A DNA stretch of 64,000 bases. Origin: Kordia zhangzhouensis (GTDB lineage Bacteria > Bacteroidota > Bacteroidia > Flavobacteriales > Flavobacteriaceae). The DNA lies in assembly GCF_001005305.1 (NCBI RefSeq), contig NZ_LBMH01000001.1, positions 124,001 through 188,000 on the forward strand, in the 5' to 3' direction. Made by a program: the position numbers and the translations under genes. The notes beneath the pieces were generated by a model. It did no database searches and was not told the DNA's origin. It saw only the letters and a program-made list of their open reading frames with translations. Numbering within the stretch: the stretch's first letter is position 1; every line of letters begins with the position of its first letter. This document shows, piece by piece, positions 1 to 8,681 of the stretch.

Positions 1-556
1 TTTCTGCATAAGTTAATTTTCCCGTATACACTTTTTTTACTTTTGTAATGAGTTCGCTCCAGAATTTTGGTCGAGCTGCGACAAATTTGTGCAATTCGGT
101 TCCTATACAATACATTTCTGCATTAATTTCTTGAGCCAAGCGAGCATATTCTAGAATAAAACTTTCATATGAAGATTCTAATTGCTTCCAATTTGCTTCT
201 GATGTAGCTTCAATAAAACCTGTGAATTCACCTTTCCATACCCAAATTTGTGGTTTAATCATAATCTTAATCCCATTCTTTTGAAGTAGTTCAGCATATT
301 GTTTGGCTCCCTTTCTAGTTTCTCCAAACCACTGTCTATCAGTATTATGAATAATTTCTGTACTTGATAGCTCTCGCATAAAACCAAAAGGCATGATTGC
401 AGCATAATTGGCGTTTACATTAATTACAGGCGTAACATGTGTCTGTGTAATCGTATCGCGAGAAGCGACAAAACTCACGCCATTTACTTTTCGTATTTGG
501 CTTGTACAAGACATTTGTAATAAGCCAAAAAATATACAGAGGAGTCTAAATTTCAT
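1..556 (-). CDS. GH113-like TIM-barrel glycosidase lipoprotein, N-terminal part
   Basis: This gene runs off the left edge; its first 185 residues are readable. The N-terminus is a lipoprotein signal ending in a lipobox-like LQMSC, so the protein is probably anchored in the outer membrane or periplasm. The body has features of GH113-type beta-mannanase-like TIM barrels: IKIMIKPQIWVWKGEFTG, then a helix with FILEYARLAQEINAE, then MYCIGTEL, where the Glu after IGT lies where the family's acid/base residue sits, and finally an LITKVKKVYTGKLTYAE strand. The start is the ATG at 556-554, which sits in the loop of a perfect inverted repeat. The gene lies 34 bp downstream of the outer-membrane protein gene on the same strand and may be co-transcribed. 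The family call is from motif memory and the substrate is unknown. Confidence 0.6.
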   Translation of the reverse strand, partial: MKFRLLCIFFGLLQMSCTSQIRKVNGVSFVASRDTITQTHVTPVINVNANYAAIMPFGFMRELSSTEIIHNTDRQWFGETRKGAKQYAELLQKNGIKIMIKPQIWVWKGEFTGFIEATSEANWKQLESSYESFILEYARLAQEINAEMYCIGTELHKFVAARPKFWSELITKVKKVYTGKLTYAE

Positions 557-576
557 ATCAATAGCTTTAGACTCCT
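540..576 (-). promoter_or_regulatory. Hairpin enclosing a start codon
   Basis: An 11-bp perfect inverted repeat (540-550 against 566-576; core GGAGTCTAAA / TTTAGACTCC) has a 15-nt loop that contains the ATG of the GH113-like gene. No T-run follows on either strand, so it does not look like a normal terminator. In mRNA it could mask translation initiation. Confidence 0.5.
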
Positions 577-590
577 AATGTACTATATTC

Positions 591-1514
591 TTAAAAGATA
601 GCTCTCAATCCGATGCTAAAAGTTTGTCCTAATCCTTGAAAGTTATGCCCTCTTACAAATTTATCAAAAGAAGCTTCAACGTTTAACACTTCGCTTAACT
701 GGTATTTTGTACCAACTCCTAAAGAGGTAGAGTTTTGGGAAAAGTCGTTTCCAAGATCAATTAAAAAAGCTTGCTTTGTGTTTACATAAACAGTTGATTT
801 AGTAGAAGGAAAATAACTCAAGAATACTCCAAAAGGTACAAATAAACTATTATTAGCAAAGCGCTCACTAACATTCTCTGAAGCTGGGTCAGCATCCGAT
901 GCTTTTTCTCCAAAGTTAAATCCAAAATCTATTTGAGTGAACAGTTGCCACTTGTCTTGCCCAAAAGTTTTATCATAAAAGAACTTTGTTTCCCAAAAAA
1001 TACTTCGTTTGTCTAAATAAGGTGCATTCGCTTTGTCTTTAAATACAGGGAAGTATACAGAACTTGTAAAAGAAAATGTTGATATATTTTTGAAAGGTTG
1101 TACTCGAATAGAAGGAGCTATGGTTGTTAATCCGCTTCGAGAAGTGTTATTATCTCTAAAGTTAAATACATCTAATGCTCCCGCACCTCCAAACGTATTA
1201 GATCGCACTTGAAAGATAAATCCAATATTTATGCGACGATTGTCACTGATTCCTGTGTAGATTTCTGTAGTATTTGTAAAAAAGGTTTCTCTTGGAATCG
1301 TAACAGAATTACTTCCTGCATCTGTTCGTTCCGTTTGTGTATAAATACTATTGAAGAATTTAATATCCCATTGTCCCTTTTTTAAAAGTTTAGAAGGCGT
1401 ATATTCTTGAATGTTTGTTTTATTATCGGTCGTTTCTTCCTCTTGTTCTTGAGCAAAGATGACATTTATAAACAATAAAGATAATACGATTGTGAATAGT
1501 TTTTGTGGATTCAT
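591..1514 (-). CDS. Putative outer-membrane beta-barrel protein, unknown function
   Basis: This 307-residue protein has a Sec signal peptide (hydrophobic run ending in NVIFAQ, likely cleaved after Ala). An acidic Glu-rich linker follows at about residues 23-37. The remainder is a series of alternating polar and aromatic strands, such as WQLFTQIDFGFNFG and TSLGVGTKYQLS, and ends in FSIGLRAIF. A C-terminal Phe in an amphipathic strand is typical of outer-membrane barrels. I do not recognise a specific family or substrate. It lies upstream of the GH113-like gene on the same strand, and DUF547 is upstream with a 71-bp gap. The start is the ATG at 1514 directly before the signal peptide. Confidence 0.6.
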   Translation of the reverse strand: MNPQKLFTIVLSLLFINVIFAQEQEEETTDNKTNIQEYTPSKLLKKGQWDIKFFNSIYTQTERTDAGSNSVTIPRETFFTNTTEIYTGISDNRRINIGFIFQVRSNTFGGAGALDVFNFRDNNTSRSGLTTIAPSIRVQPFKNISTFSFTSSVYFPVFKDKANAPYLDKRSIFWETKFFYDKTFGQDKWQLFTQIDFGFNFGEKASDADPASENVSERFANNSLFVPFGVFLSYFPSTKSTVYVNTKQAFLIDLGNDFSQNSTSLGVGTKYQLSEVLNVEASFDKFVRGHNFQGLGQTFSIGLRAIF

Positions 1515-1585
1515 TTTGAATTAATTTAGTATAGTTTTTTGGTTTGTATATTTTTTAAACTTGAATGTAGTTATAGCTTTACAGA

Positions 1586-2308
1586 CTACTCAATTTCATT
1601 CAAGTTCCAATTATAGGGATAGTAACTTATTTTTGATTTTTCATCAATTTTATCTGTGCGATATTGATTTATGAATTTGATTTCATTTCCATTTTGGGTA
1701 AAGTCTTCTTTATACCATTTCATAATTTCAGAGAGTTGTACACGTCTTTTTTGGGTATTCACCTTGATAAAATCTTCTCTGTTCAAAGCTATTCGAGTTT
1801 GTCTTTCTAATTGCAACTCAAGTGTTTCTGGCATATACGCTTCATTAATAATTGGCGGGCAACCTAATCCTGCACATACCAATACAAAATGAAAACGTGC
1901 ATCATGAAATTGTTTGCGTAATAATGTATGTTCAATATCGTTCAATGTGATTTTTTTTCCACCTACAACATGTTTTGTTATGTCAAAAAAACCTTTGATG
2001 TCTAAGGGAGATTTTACAGGGTAATTATCTATAATTCCTTTAATTACAGACAAGTTGTAAATATTAATCCAATACGCTTGATAGGTTTTTGCATCATTTT
2101 TAGTAACAGATAGCGAATTGGTCATTGCTAGAATTTTCTGCAATGATTCTGGATTTTCTTTGATTGCTTTATAATTAACACGACCATTTTGCACATATTC
2201 TTTAAAAAAAGCATCTGTTTCTTTAAAGAAGCTTGTGATATTCTGCGTCCACCCAATACTAGTGATAAACAGTAAAATAAATGTGATTTTTTTATAATTC
2301 ATAGCCAT
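1586..2308 (-). CDS. DUF547 domain protein, secreted
   Basis: This 240-residue protein has an N-terminal signal peptide (FILLFITSIGWTQ). Residues from about 70 match the DUF547 family: AYWINIYNLSVIKGIIDNYP, an FFDITKHVVGGKKITLNDIEH segment, and HFVLVCAGLGCPPI. DUF547 proteins resemble papain-fold or transglutaminase-like hydrolases, and the conserved Cys (in CAGLGCPP) and His residues are present, but no activity is firmly established. Location is probably periplasmic. The start is ATG 2308; a second ATG two codons later (2302) is equally possible. No obvious functional link to its neighbours is visible. Confidence 0.75.
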   Translation of the reverse strand: MAMNYKKITFILLFITSIGWTQNITSFFKETDAFFKEYVQNGRVNYKAIKENPESLQKILAMTNSLSVTKNDAKTYQAYWINIYNLSVIKGIIDNYPVKSPLDIKGFFDITKHVVGGKKITLNDIEHTLLRKQFHDARFHFVLVCAGLGCPPIINEAYMPETLELQLERQTRIALNREDFIKVNTQKRRVQLSEIMKWYKEDFTQNGNEIKFINQYRTDKIDEKSKISYYPYNWNLNEIE

Positions 2309-2503
2309 TTTTTTGAATCATTTTTTGAGTTTGTGATGAAATGTAAGTCCATAAAACTTCCGATAACTTACAAAGTTTTCAAAATTATTTTTTTAGCTAT
2401 TACGCTGATTTTCAAAAACAAAACAGGTTGTACTTTTATCAAATTCCTTACAATTGAATTTTAATTTATAATTATTCTAAATTCCTTGTCGAATTTAAGT
2501 TCT

Positions 2504-2511
2504 TAACTTTA
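2504..2511 (+). promoter_or_regulatory. Putative -7 element for the oxidoreductase operon
   Basis: TAACTTTA is one mismatch from the Bacteroidota -7 consensus TAnnTTTG and lies about 70 bp upstream of the ATG at 2580. A TTG at 2486-2488 could be the -33 element, but its 15-bp spacing is short. Confidence 0.35.
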
Positions 2512-2579
2512 GAGACGACAGAATTCACGTTACAAATCATTTCTGCGTAAGCTGAATTTAAAAACCCAACCACTATTTT

Positions 2580-3920
2580 ATGGAACATATTGTAATTATA
2601 GGGAATGGAATTTCTGGTGTAACAGCTGCTAGACATATTCGAAAGCTTTCCGATAAACGAATTACTATTATTTCTGCTGAAACTGAATATTTTTTCTCTC
2701 GTACTGCATTGATGTACATTTATATGGGACACATGAAGTTTGTACATACACAACCTTACGAAAATTGGTTTTGGAAAAAGAATCGAATCGAACTAAAAAA
2801 AGCATACGTTACACAAGTAAATGAAACTTCCAAAGAGTTGGTTTTTGATACTGGAGAAACAATGAAATATGATAAACTTATCATTGCTACTGGTTCTAAA
2901 CCAAATAAATTTGGTTGGCCAGGACAAGATTTGGAAGGTGTTATGGGCATGTATCATAAACAAGACTTAGAAAGTTTAGAAAAATATGCTCCAAATAATA
3001 AAGTATGTAAACGAGCTGTCATTGTTGGCGGTGGTTTAATTGGAATTGAGCTTGCTGAAATGTTACAAAGCAGAAATATCCCTGTTACCTTTTTAGTGAG
3101 AGAACAAAGTTTTTGGAACGGCGTATTACCCGCGGAAGAATCAGAAATGATTAATAGACATATCAGAGAACATCATATCGATCTTCGCTTGGGTGTAAAC
3201 TTACAAGAAATTAACGCTGATGAATATGGTAAAGTAAAATCTATCATCATTAAAGAAACTGGAGAGGAAATTGAGTGTAATATTGTTGGTCTTACTGCTG
3301 GTGTTTCTCCCAACATAGATTTTCTAAAAGGGTCAAATATTGAATTAGGTCGTGGTGTCAAAGTGAATCGTATGCTTGAAACCAATGTTAAAGATATTTA
3401 TGCAATTGGTGATTGTGCTGAACAACATGAAGCTATTGGCGAGCGCAGACCTATTGAAGCAGTTTGGTACACAGGACGAATGATGGGAGAAACATTGGCT
3501 CAAACTATTTGTGGAAACCCAAAAGAGTATACTCCAGGACATTGGTTTAATTCGGCTAAGTTTTTGGATATTGAGTACCAAACGTATGGTTGGGTTTGGG
3601 CCAAACCGAAGGAAAACGAAGCTCGTTTTTATTGGGAGCACAAAGATGGAAAAAAGTGCATTCACGTCAGTTTTGATAAAAATTCCAGAGAATTTATTGG
3701 TATTAATACATTCGGAATTCGATTGCGTCACCACTCTTTTAATACATGGCTTAATGAAAAACGTTCTGTAGATTATGTTTTAGAACACTTAGCTGATGCA
3801 AATTTTGATCCCGAATTCTACAAACAACATGAGAAAGAAATTATTACAAAATTCAATACTGAACAACAAACACAAATTACACTTAAAAAAAGAAACTGGA
3901 AACGCATATTCAGCTACTAA
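2580..3920 (+). CDS. NAD(P)/FAD-dependent oxidoreductase (pyridine nucleotide-disulfide type)
   Basis: This 446-residue flavoprotein has an N-terminal FAD-binding Rossmann motif (GNGISGVTAARHIR, about residues 8-21), the ATGSKPN motif near residue 104, a second NAD-binding Rossmann motif (VIVGGGLIGIELAEML, about 147-162), and a DIYAIGDCAE FAD-contacting motif near 273. This layout matches NADH-dependent nitrite/rubredoxin/ferredoxin reductase-like enzymes. The C-terminal 120 residues are not the usual disulfide-reductase dimer domain and end in a basic tail. The next gene, 20 bp downstream, encodes a membrane polyferredoxin, so the likely role is passing electrons between NAD(P)H and that membrane complex. 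The electron acceptor is inferred from context only. Confidence 0.8.
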   Translation: MEHIVIIGNGISGVTAARHIRKLSDKRITIISAETEYFFSRTALMYIYMGHMKFVHTQPYENWFWKKNRIELKKAYVTQVNETSKELVFDTGETMKYDKLIIATGSKPNKFGWPGQDLEGVMGMYHKQDLESLEKYAPNNKVCKRAVIVGGGLIGIELAEMLQSRNIPVTFLVREQSFWNGVLPAEESEMINRHIREHHIDLRLGVNLQEINADEYGKVKSIIIKETGEEIECNIVGLTAGVSPNIDFLKGSNIELGRGVKVNRMLETNVKDIYAIGDCAEQHEAIGERRPIEAVWYTGRMMGETLAQTICGNPKEYTPGHWFNSAKFLDIEYQTYGWVWAKPKENEARFYWEHKDGKKCIHVSFDKNSREFIGINTFGIRLRHHSFNTWLNEKRSVDYVLEHLADANFDPEFYKQHEKEIITKFNTEQQTQITLKKRNWKRIFSY

Positions 3921-3940
3921 TCTTACCTAAAAAACACGTT

Positions 3941-5794
3941 ATGAAATTCATTCGAATTACTGGCCTTTATATATTCATTGTGTCTGTGTTATTATCTATC
4001 ACAACACTTTTTATGGGATCTTATACGCTAACTTCTTCTTCCATTGAAGAAGCATTTAGCGGCAAAAAATCTCGAGTTAGCGAGACACTTACTGTTGTTG
4101 CTAAAGAAAATGGATTGCTCAATAAAACTTATCCAAATCAATTTTCCTTTATGGAAGATGTAAAAATACTTTTAAATAAGTACAATACTCGCATTACAGA
4201 CGATCTTACAAAAGAGCGTGGAATTTCTTCTGTAGAAAAAGAACGTGTACTCTCTGCAGCTACCAAAGAAGGCAAGGTTATATATTCGCAAGAAATTATA
4301 AATCAATCGCTTTCTGAAAATAAGGCAAAGTTGCTACATGATGGAACAAATTGGATGTATACCTCCAATAAAACTTATGAATACGAAGAAAACTTTGAAA
4401 AAGATCTTACTGATAAAATAAACGAAATTAACCGTCAACTGGCAGGAGAATATGTTCTTTATGATAATAAATATACTCGTTTTGACATTACTGAACGTTC
4501 TGCTACTGGAATTATAACGAACAACAAAGTATTGTTTTTATTTCTCACATTTGGTTTGGGTGTTATAGGTTCCTTGATGTATATCATTACAGGATTATTT
4601 TTAAAACCAATTCCCGGTATTAAAAACAACGGAATTTATTTTAACAATGCCATCAACCGTGGTTGGGTTGGTATCATCGTTTTTGGGTTTTTAGTATCAT
4701 TTTACGTTTTGCTATACTTTTATCCTTATATCATTGCAAACTGGACAAATATTGTAGATCCACTAAAAAGTATTTTCATTAAAAATGGTTCTGCTTCCCA
4801 ATGGTTTTTATATGGAATTTTATATACCGTTTCAATGATTGTTATGGGTATTCGTATGTTCATTAAGTATCGTCATAATCAATATCAAATTGTTAGAACA
4901 GCTAGCGTACTCTTTTTCCAAATTATATTTGCCTTTTTATTGGTTGAAATTTTACCATTATTTGATCTTCCTGGCGTAGACTTAAAAAATGCTTGGCCAC
5001 TAGATTATAACTTTTTAACCGATTGGAATGTCAAGAACTACTTAGAAGCAGGCCATTTAGGAAAGTTTTTATTTTTTTGGGGCTTTATTCTTTCGTTGGT
5101 CGTGGTTCCGGTATTGGTCTATTTTTATGGAAAACGTTGGTATTGTTCATGGGTTTGCGGCTGCGGAGGATTGGCAGAAACACTCGGCGACCCGTACAGA
5201 CAATTATCTGACAAACGCTTAATTGCTTGGAAAATTGAACGCTGGACCATTTATCCAATTTTGATATTTGCAATTGTGATGACAATTGTTGTTGGAATGA
5301 ATACGTATGACATTATTGCTACACCAAACAATCCAAATAATCATACATTTTTAGGAATTAATGCATATAAAATTAACGAATGGTACGGTTTCTTTATCGG
5401 CTCTATCTTTGCAGGTGTTATAGGAACAGGTTTTTACCCAATTCTTGGAAACCGTAGTTGGTGCCGTTTTGGTTGTCCTCTAGCTGCCTATATGGGCATC
5501 GTTCAACGATTCAAATCAAAGTTTAGGATTACGACCAATGGCGGGCAATGCATTTCCTGCGGAAACTGTTCCACATACTGCGAACAAGGAATTGATGTAC
5601 GCTCTTATGCTCAAAAAGGACAAAATATTGTTCGTGCTTCTTGTGTTGGTTGCGGAATTTGTAGTGCGGTTTGTCCTCGTGGTGTTTTAAAATTAGAAAA
5701 TGCTCCAAATGATGGAAAAACACGTCATGAAATTCCTGAAGTAATTTTAGGAAATGATGTGAATTTGTTTGAAATGCTTGAGGAAAATAAATAG
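3941..5794 (+). CDS. Membrane-bound polyferredoxin (NapH/CcoG/NosR-like 4Fe-4S protein)
   Basis: This 617-residue protein has an N-terminal membrane anchor, a soluble segment of about 170 residues, then at least five membrane helices from about residue 196. Between and after these lie Cys motifs: C402-x3-C406-x-C408 (CSWVCGC), C508-x3-C512P (CRFGCP), and two classical 4Fe-4S ferredoxin motifs at C537/C540/C543/C547 and C568/C571/C574/C578P. The paired membrane CxxxC(P) motifs followed by two ferredoxin clusters resemble NapH, CcoG and the C-terminal half of NosR. The FAD oxidoreductase lies 20 bp upstream. The pair probably forms an inner-membrane electron-transfer module. No nitrous-oxide or nitrate reductase genes are in the window, so the terminal acceptor is unknown. 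Confidence 0.8.
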   Translation: MKFIRITGLYIFIVSVLLSITTLFMGSYTLTSSSIEEAFSGKKSRVSETLTVVAKENGLLNKTYPNQFSFMEDVKILLNKYNTRITDDLTKERGISSVEKERVLSAATKEGKVIYSQEIINQSLSENKAKLLHDGTNWMYTSNKTYEYEENFEKDLTDKINEINRQLAGEYVLYDNKYTRFDITERSATGIITNNKVLFLFLTFGLGVIGSLMYIITGLFLKPIPGIKNNGIYFNNAINRGWVGIIVFGFLVSFYVLLYFYPYIIANWTNIVDPLKSIFIKNGSASQWFLYGILYTVSMIVMGIRMFIKYRHNQYQIVRTASVLFFQIIFAFLLVEILPLFDLPGVDLKNAWPLDYNFLTDWNVKNYLEAGHLGKFLFFWGFILSLVVVPVLVYFYGKRWYCSWVCGCGGLAETLGDPYRQLSDKRLIAWKIERWTIYPILIFAIVMTIVVGMNTYDIIATPNNPNNHTFLGINAYKINEWYGFFIGSIFAGVIGTGFYPILGNRSWCRFGCPLAAYMGIVQRFKSKFRITTNGGQCISCGNCSTYCEQGIDVRSYAQKGQNIVRASCVGCGICSAVCPRGVLKLENAPNDGKTRHEIPEVILGNDVNLFEMLEENK

Positions 5795-5852
5795 GAAAAA
5801 CCAACACTGTTTTCAATCTTCAAAAAAGAGTTAAAACTAAAAGTATCACATT

Positions 5853-6329
5853 ATGAAATATGCACTCCTCATTTTTTGTATCAGCATCTCTATCTGCGGA
5901 AGCATTGAAAAAGAATATAAAAAAAGCTATCATGCTAATGGAAAGCTAAAAGCAGAAGGATGGGTTCGGGATGGAAAACGAATCAAATACTGGAAATTTT
6001 ATCATACAAATGGTGTAATTTCCAAAGAAGGCCATTACAAAGATGGAAAAGCTGTTAAATATTGGTACTTTTATCGCGAAAACGGTAAAAAATTAAGTGA
6101 AGGACATTTTTTAGAAGGCCAAAAATGCAAATGGTGGCTTTTTTATGATGAAAATGAAAAGGTTAACCATAAATGTCAGCTAAAAGATAATCAAAAAAAT
6201 GGTTACTGTTTACGTTATAAAAATGAAGAATTAGTTAGAGCAGAAAAATATCTAAACGGAAAAAAAATAGGTGAATGGACCGATTTAGCAAGTTTTAAAA
6301 AAGAAAACAGCATTTGGGACTTACGGTAG
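5853..6329 (+). CDS. MORN/YwqK-type repeat protein, secreted
   Basis: This 158-residue protein has a short N-terminal signal sequence (FCISISICGS) followed by repeats of about 23 residues of the type YHxNGKLKxEGxxxDGKxxxYWKFY. Copies start near residues 24, 48, 71 and 93. This is the MORN-like pattern found in proteins often annotated as YwqK-family antitoxins, although in Bacteroidota most are isolated and have no toxin partner. None is seen here. It follows the polyferredoxin gene by 58 bp on the same strand and may be read through from it. Function is unknown; repeats of this kind usually form a beta-sheet surface for binding. Confidence 0.7.
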   Translation: MKYALLIFCISISICGSIEKEYKKSYHANGKLKAEGWVRDGKRIKYWKFYHTNGVISKEGHYKDGKAVKYWYFYRENGKKLSEGHFLEGQKCKWWLFYDENEKVNHKCQLKDNQKNGYCLRYKNEELVRAEKYLNGKKIGEWTDLASFKKENSIWDLR

Positions 6330-6488
6330 AATTGAAAAATTAATCGCTACATCTCAATTTTCTTAAAATGGTAAGTACTATTGGTGCACTTAAACTGAAT
6401 ATAGTTTTTTTACATAGAAAATTATATAAAAAGGTACTGGAACATGTAAATTCCTAAAACTATGAGGTCAACAGCCAAAAAATAAAAT

Positions 6489-7175
6489 ATGATCATAAAA
6501 GTTATCATTCCTGCGTACAATGAAGAAGATTCTATTGCAAGTGTGATTCAGGAAATCCCCAAAGAAGTACACGAAGTTATTGTGGTAAGTAATAACTCAA
6601 CCGATAATACTGAAGTTAATGCCAAAGCTGTAGGTGCCACTGTTTTAAAAGAGCCACAAAAAGGCTATGGATATGCCTGTCTCAAAGGAATGGACTATAT
6701 TGCTGCTCAAAGTGAGCAACCGAACATTGTCGTTTTTTTAGATGGCGATTATTCGGATTATCCTGAAGATTTGACAAAAATTGTGGAACCTATTATTGAA
6801 AATGATATCGATTTTGTGGTTGGTGCACGTGTAAAATCGTTACGAGAAAGTAGCTCTATGACACCGCAACAAGTATTTGGTAATTGGTTAGCCACTTTTT
6901 TGATGACATTATTTTTTGGAGCAAAATTCACAGATTTAGGCCCTTTTAGAGCAATTAAATATAAAAAGCTTTTACAACTAAACATGGAAGACAAAACCTA
7001 TGGTTGGACAGTTGAAATGCAGCTTAAAGCTTTGAAACAGAAATTATCTTATATTGAAGTTCCTGTACGCTACAAAAGGAGAATTGGTGTCTCAAAAGTT
7101 TCAGGAACCGTAAAAGGTACTATATTTGCTGGCGTAAAAATTTTAGGTTGGATATTTAAATATAGTTTTAAATAG
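6489..7175 (+). CDS. Soluble GT2 glycosyltransferase (polyprenyl-phosphate sugar synthase type)
   Basis: This 228-residue protein is one GT-A domain: IPAYNEEDSIASVI at the N-terminus, VVSNNSTDNT, and a FLDGDYSDYPEDL segment giving the DxD-type metal site near residues 83-88. The acceptor-side motif YGWTVEMQLKALK is near 173-186. It resembles dolichyl/undecaprenyl-phosphate mannose or glucose synthases but lacks C-terminal membrane helices; the final hydrophobic segment (FAGVKILGWIFKYSFK) could be a peripheral anchor. Its stop codon abuts the start of the next GT gene, so they form one operon. Inferred role: making a lipid-linked sugar donor for the GT-C enzyme two genes downstream. Confidence 0.75.
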   Translation: MIIKVIIPAYNEEDSIASVIQEIPKEVHEVIVVSNNSTDNTEVNAKAVGATVLKEPQKGYGYACLKGMDYIAAQSEQPNIVVFLDGDYSDYPEDLTKIVEPIIENDIDFVVGARVKSLRESSSMTPQQVFGNWLATFLMTLFFGAKFTDLGPFRAIKYKKLLQLNMEDKTYGWTVEMQLKALKQKLSYIEVPVRYKRRIGVSKVSGTVKGTIFAGVKILGWIFKYSFK

Positions 7176-8681
7176 ATGGATTTTGATGCAGAATTTTTCA
7201 AACTAGCACTGTCATTTGTCGTAATGGCTATTTATGGAATTGCTTTGATTATGATATTGATGTATAGTTTAGCACAATTAAACTTGCTTATCAATTATTT
7301 AAAAGCAAAGAAAAAAAATGATAACGCACCACGTTTTGATTTGAACAATCCAAACGAAGTTCCCTATGTAACCATTCAACTTCCTGTGTTTAATGAACTG
7401 TATGTAATGGAACGCTTGTTGGATAATATTGCTCTGATTGACTATCCAACAGATAAATTAGAAATTCAGGTATTGGATGATTCTACTGATGAATCTGTAA
7501 TTTCAACTGCAGAAAAAATTAAAGAACTTCAAGAACAAGGATTGGATATTCAACATATTCGCCGAGAAAATAGAACTGGTTTTAAAGCAGGTGCGTTAAA
7601 AGAAGGATTAAATGATGCCAAAGGAGAGTTTATTGCCATTTTTGATGCTGATTTTTTACCAAAAAGTGACTGGTTAAAGCAAACCATTCCCTATTTTAAA
7701 GATCAAAGTATTGGGGTTGTGCAAACACGCTGGGGACATTTGAATAGAGATTATTCATTACTTACCAAAATTCAAGCATTTGCGCTTGATGCCCATTTTA
7801 CATTGGAACAAGTAGGAAGAAATTCTAAAGGGCATTTTATCAATTTTAACGGGACAGCTGGAATTTGGCGTAAAACCTGTATCATTGACGCTGGAAATTG
7901 GGAAGGCGATACGCTAACGGAAGACCTAGACTTGAGTTATCGAGCGCAATTGAAAAACTGGAAGTTCAAATACTTGGAAGATGTTGAAACACCTGCAGAA
8001 TTACCTGTTGTGATTAGTGCAGCACGTTCTCAACAATTTCGCTGGAATAAAGGTGGCGCAGAAAACTTTCGAAAGATGGTAAAACGTGTTATTTCTTCAA
8101 AAAACATATCTTTTAAAACCAAAGTTCATGGAATCTTACATTTGTTAAATAGTACTATGTTCTTGAATGTATTGATTGTAGGTATTTTGAGTATTCCAAT
8201 GTTGTATATTAAAAACTCGTATGGTCACTTAGAAATCTACTTTACGATTTCTAGTTTTTTTATTATCAGTACTATCATCTTTTTTGTTTGCTTTTGGTTT
8301 CCATTCAAACGTGTACAAGGTGGCGGATTTGTTAATTTTATAGATTATATCAAAATGTTCTTTACCTTCTTTTCTGTAGCGATGGGGTTTTCAGTTCATA
8401 ATTCTGTAGCTGTTTTAGAAGGTCATATGGGAAAACGCAGTGAATTTGTACGAACGCCAAAATTCAACATTAAGAGCTTAAAAGATTCATGGAAAAACAA
8501 TAAATACATTAAGAAAAAAGTTTCTGCCAATACTATCATTGAAGCGTTATTAATGATTTATTTTTTATTTGGCATGTACAGTGCTTATCCGTTGAATGAT
8601 TTTGGTTTGTTCCCTTTTCACTTGATGCTTTTCTTAGGTTTTGCTTTTGTGTTTTTTAATTCGATTCGTTCCAAAGTGTGA
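7176..8681 (+). CDS. Membrane GT2 glycosyltransferase (cellulose-synthase-like)
   Basis: This 501-residue processive-type GT2 protein has a membrane helix at about residues 10-36, then a cytosolic GT-A domain with the D,D,D,QxxRW signature: LDDSTDES, FDADFLP, TEDLDLSYR and QQFRWNKG. At least four more helices follow from about residue 320. This architecture matches cellulose synthase-like, mannan synthase-like and ceramide glucosyltransferase-like enzymes. No PilZ domain is seen. The ATG directly follows the previous gene's stop codon, and its own TGA overlaps the next gene's GTG, so translation is probably coupled. The product could be a glycolipid or polysaccharide; the sequence does not say which. 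Confidence 0.8.
   Translation: MDFDAEFFKLALSFVVMAIYGIALIMILMYSLAQLNLLINYLKAKKKNDNAPRFDLNNPNEVPYVTIQLPVFNELYVMERLLDNIALIDYPTDKLEIQVLDDSTDESVISTAEKIKELQEQGLDIQHIRRENRTGFKAGALKEGLNDAKGEFIAIFDADFLPKSDWLKQTIPYFKDQSIGVVQTRWGHLNRDYSLLTKIQAFALDAHFTLEQVGRNSKGHFINFNGTAGIWRKTCIIDAGNWEGDTLTEDLDLSYRAQLKNWKFKYLEDVETPAELPVVISAARSQQFRWNKGGAENFRKMVKRVISSKNISFKTKVHGILHLLNSTMFLNVLIVGILSIPMLYIKNSYGHLEIYFTISSFFIISTIIFFVCFWFPFKRVQGGGFVNFIDYIKMFFTFFSVAMGFSVHNSVAVLEGHMGKRSEFVRTPKFNIKSLKDSWKNNKYIKKKVSANTIIEALLMIYFLFGMYSAYPLNDFGLFPFHLMLFLGFAFVFFNSIRSKV

Noticed and set aside
5853-6329. Toxin-antitoxin module (YwqK-type antitoxin)
   Set aside because: No toxin-like gene lies on either side, and the protein has a signal sequence; the repeat only resembles the family.
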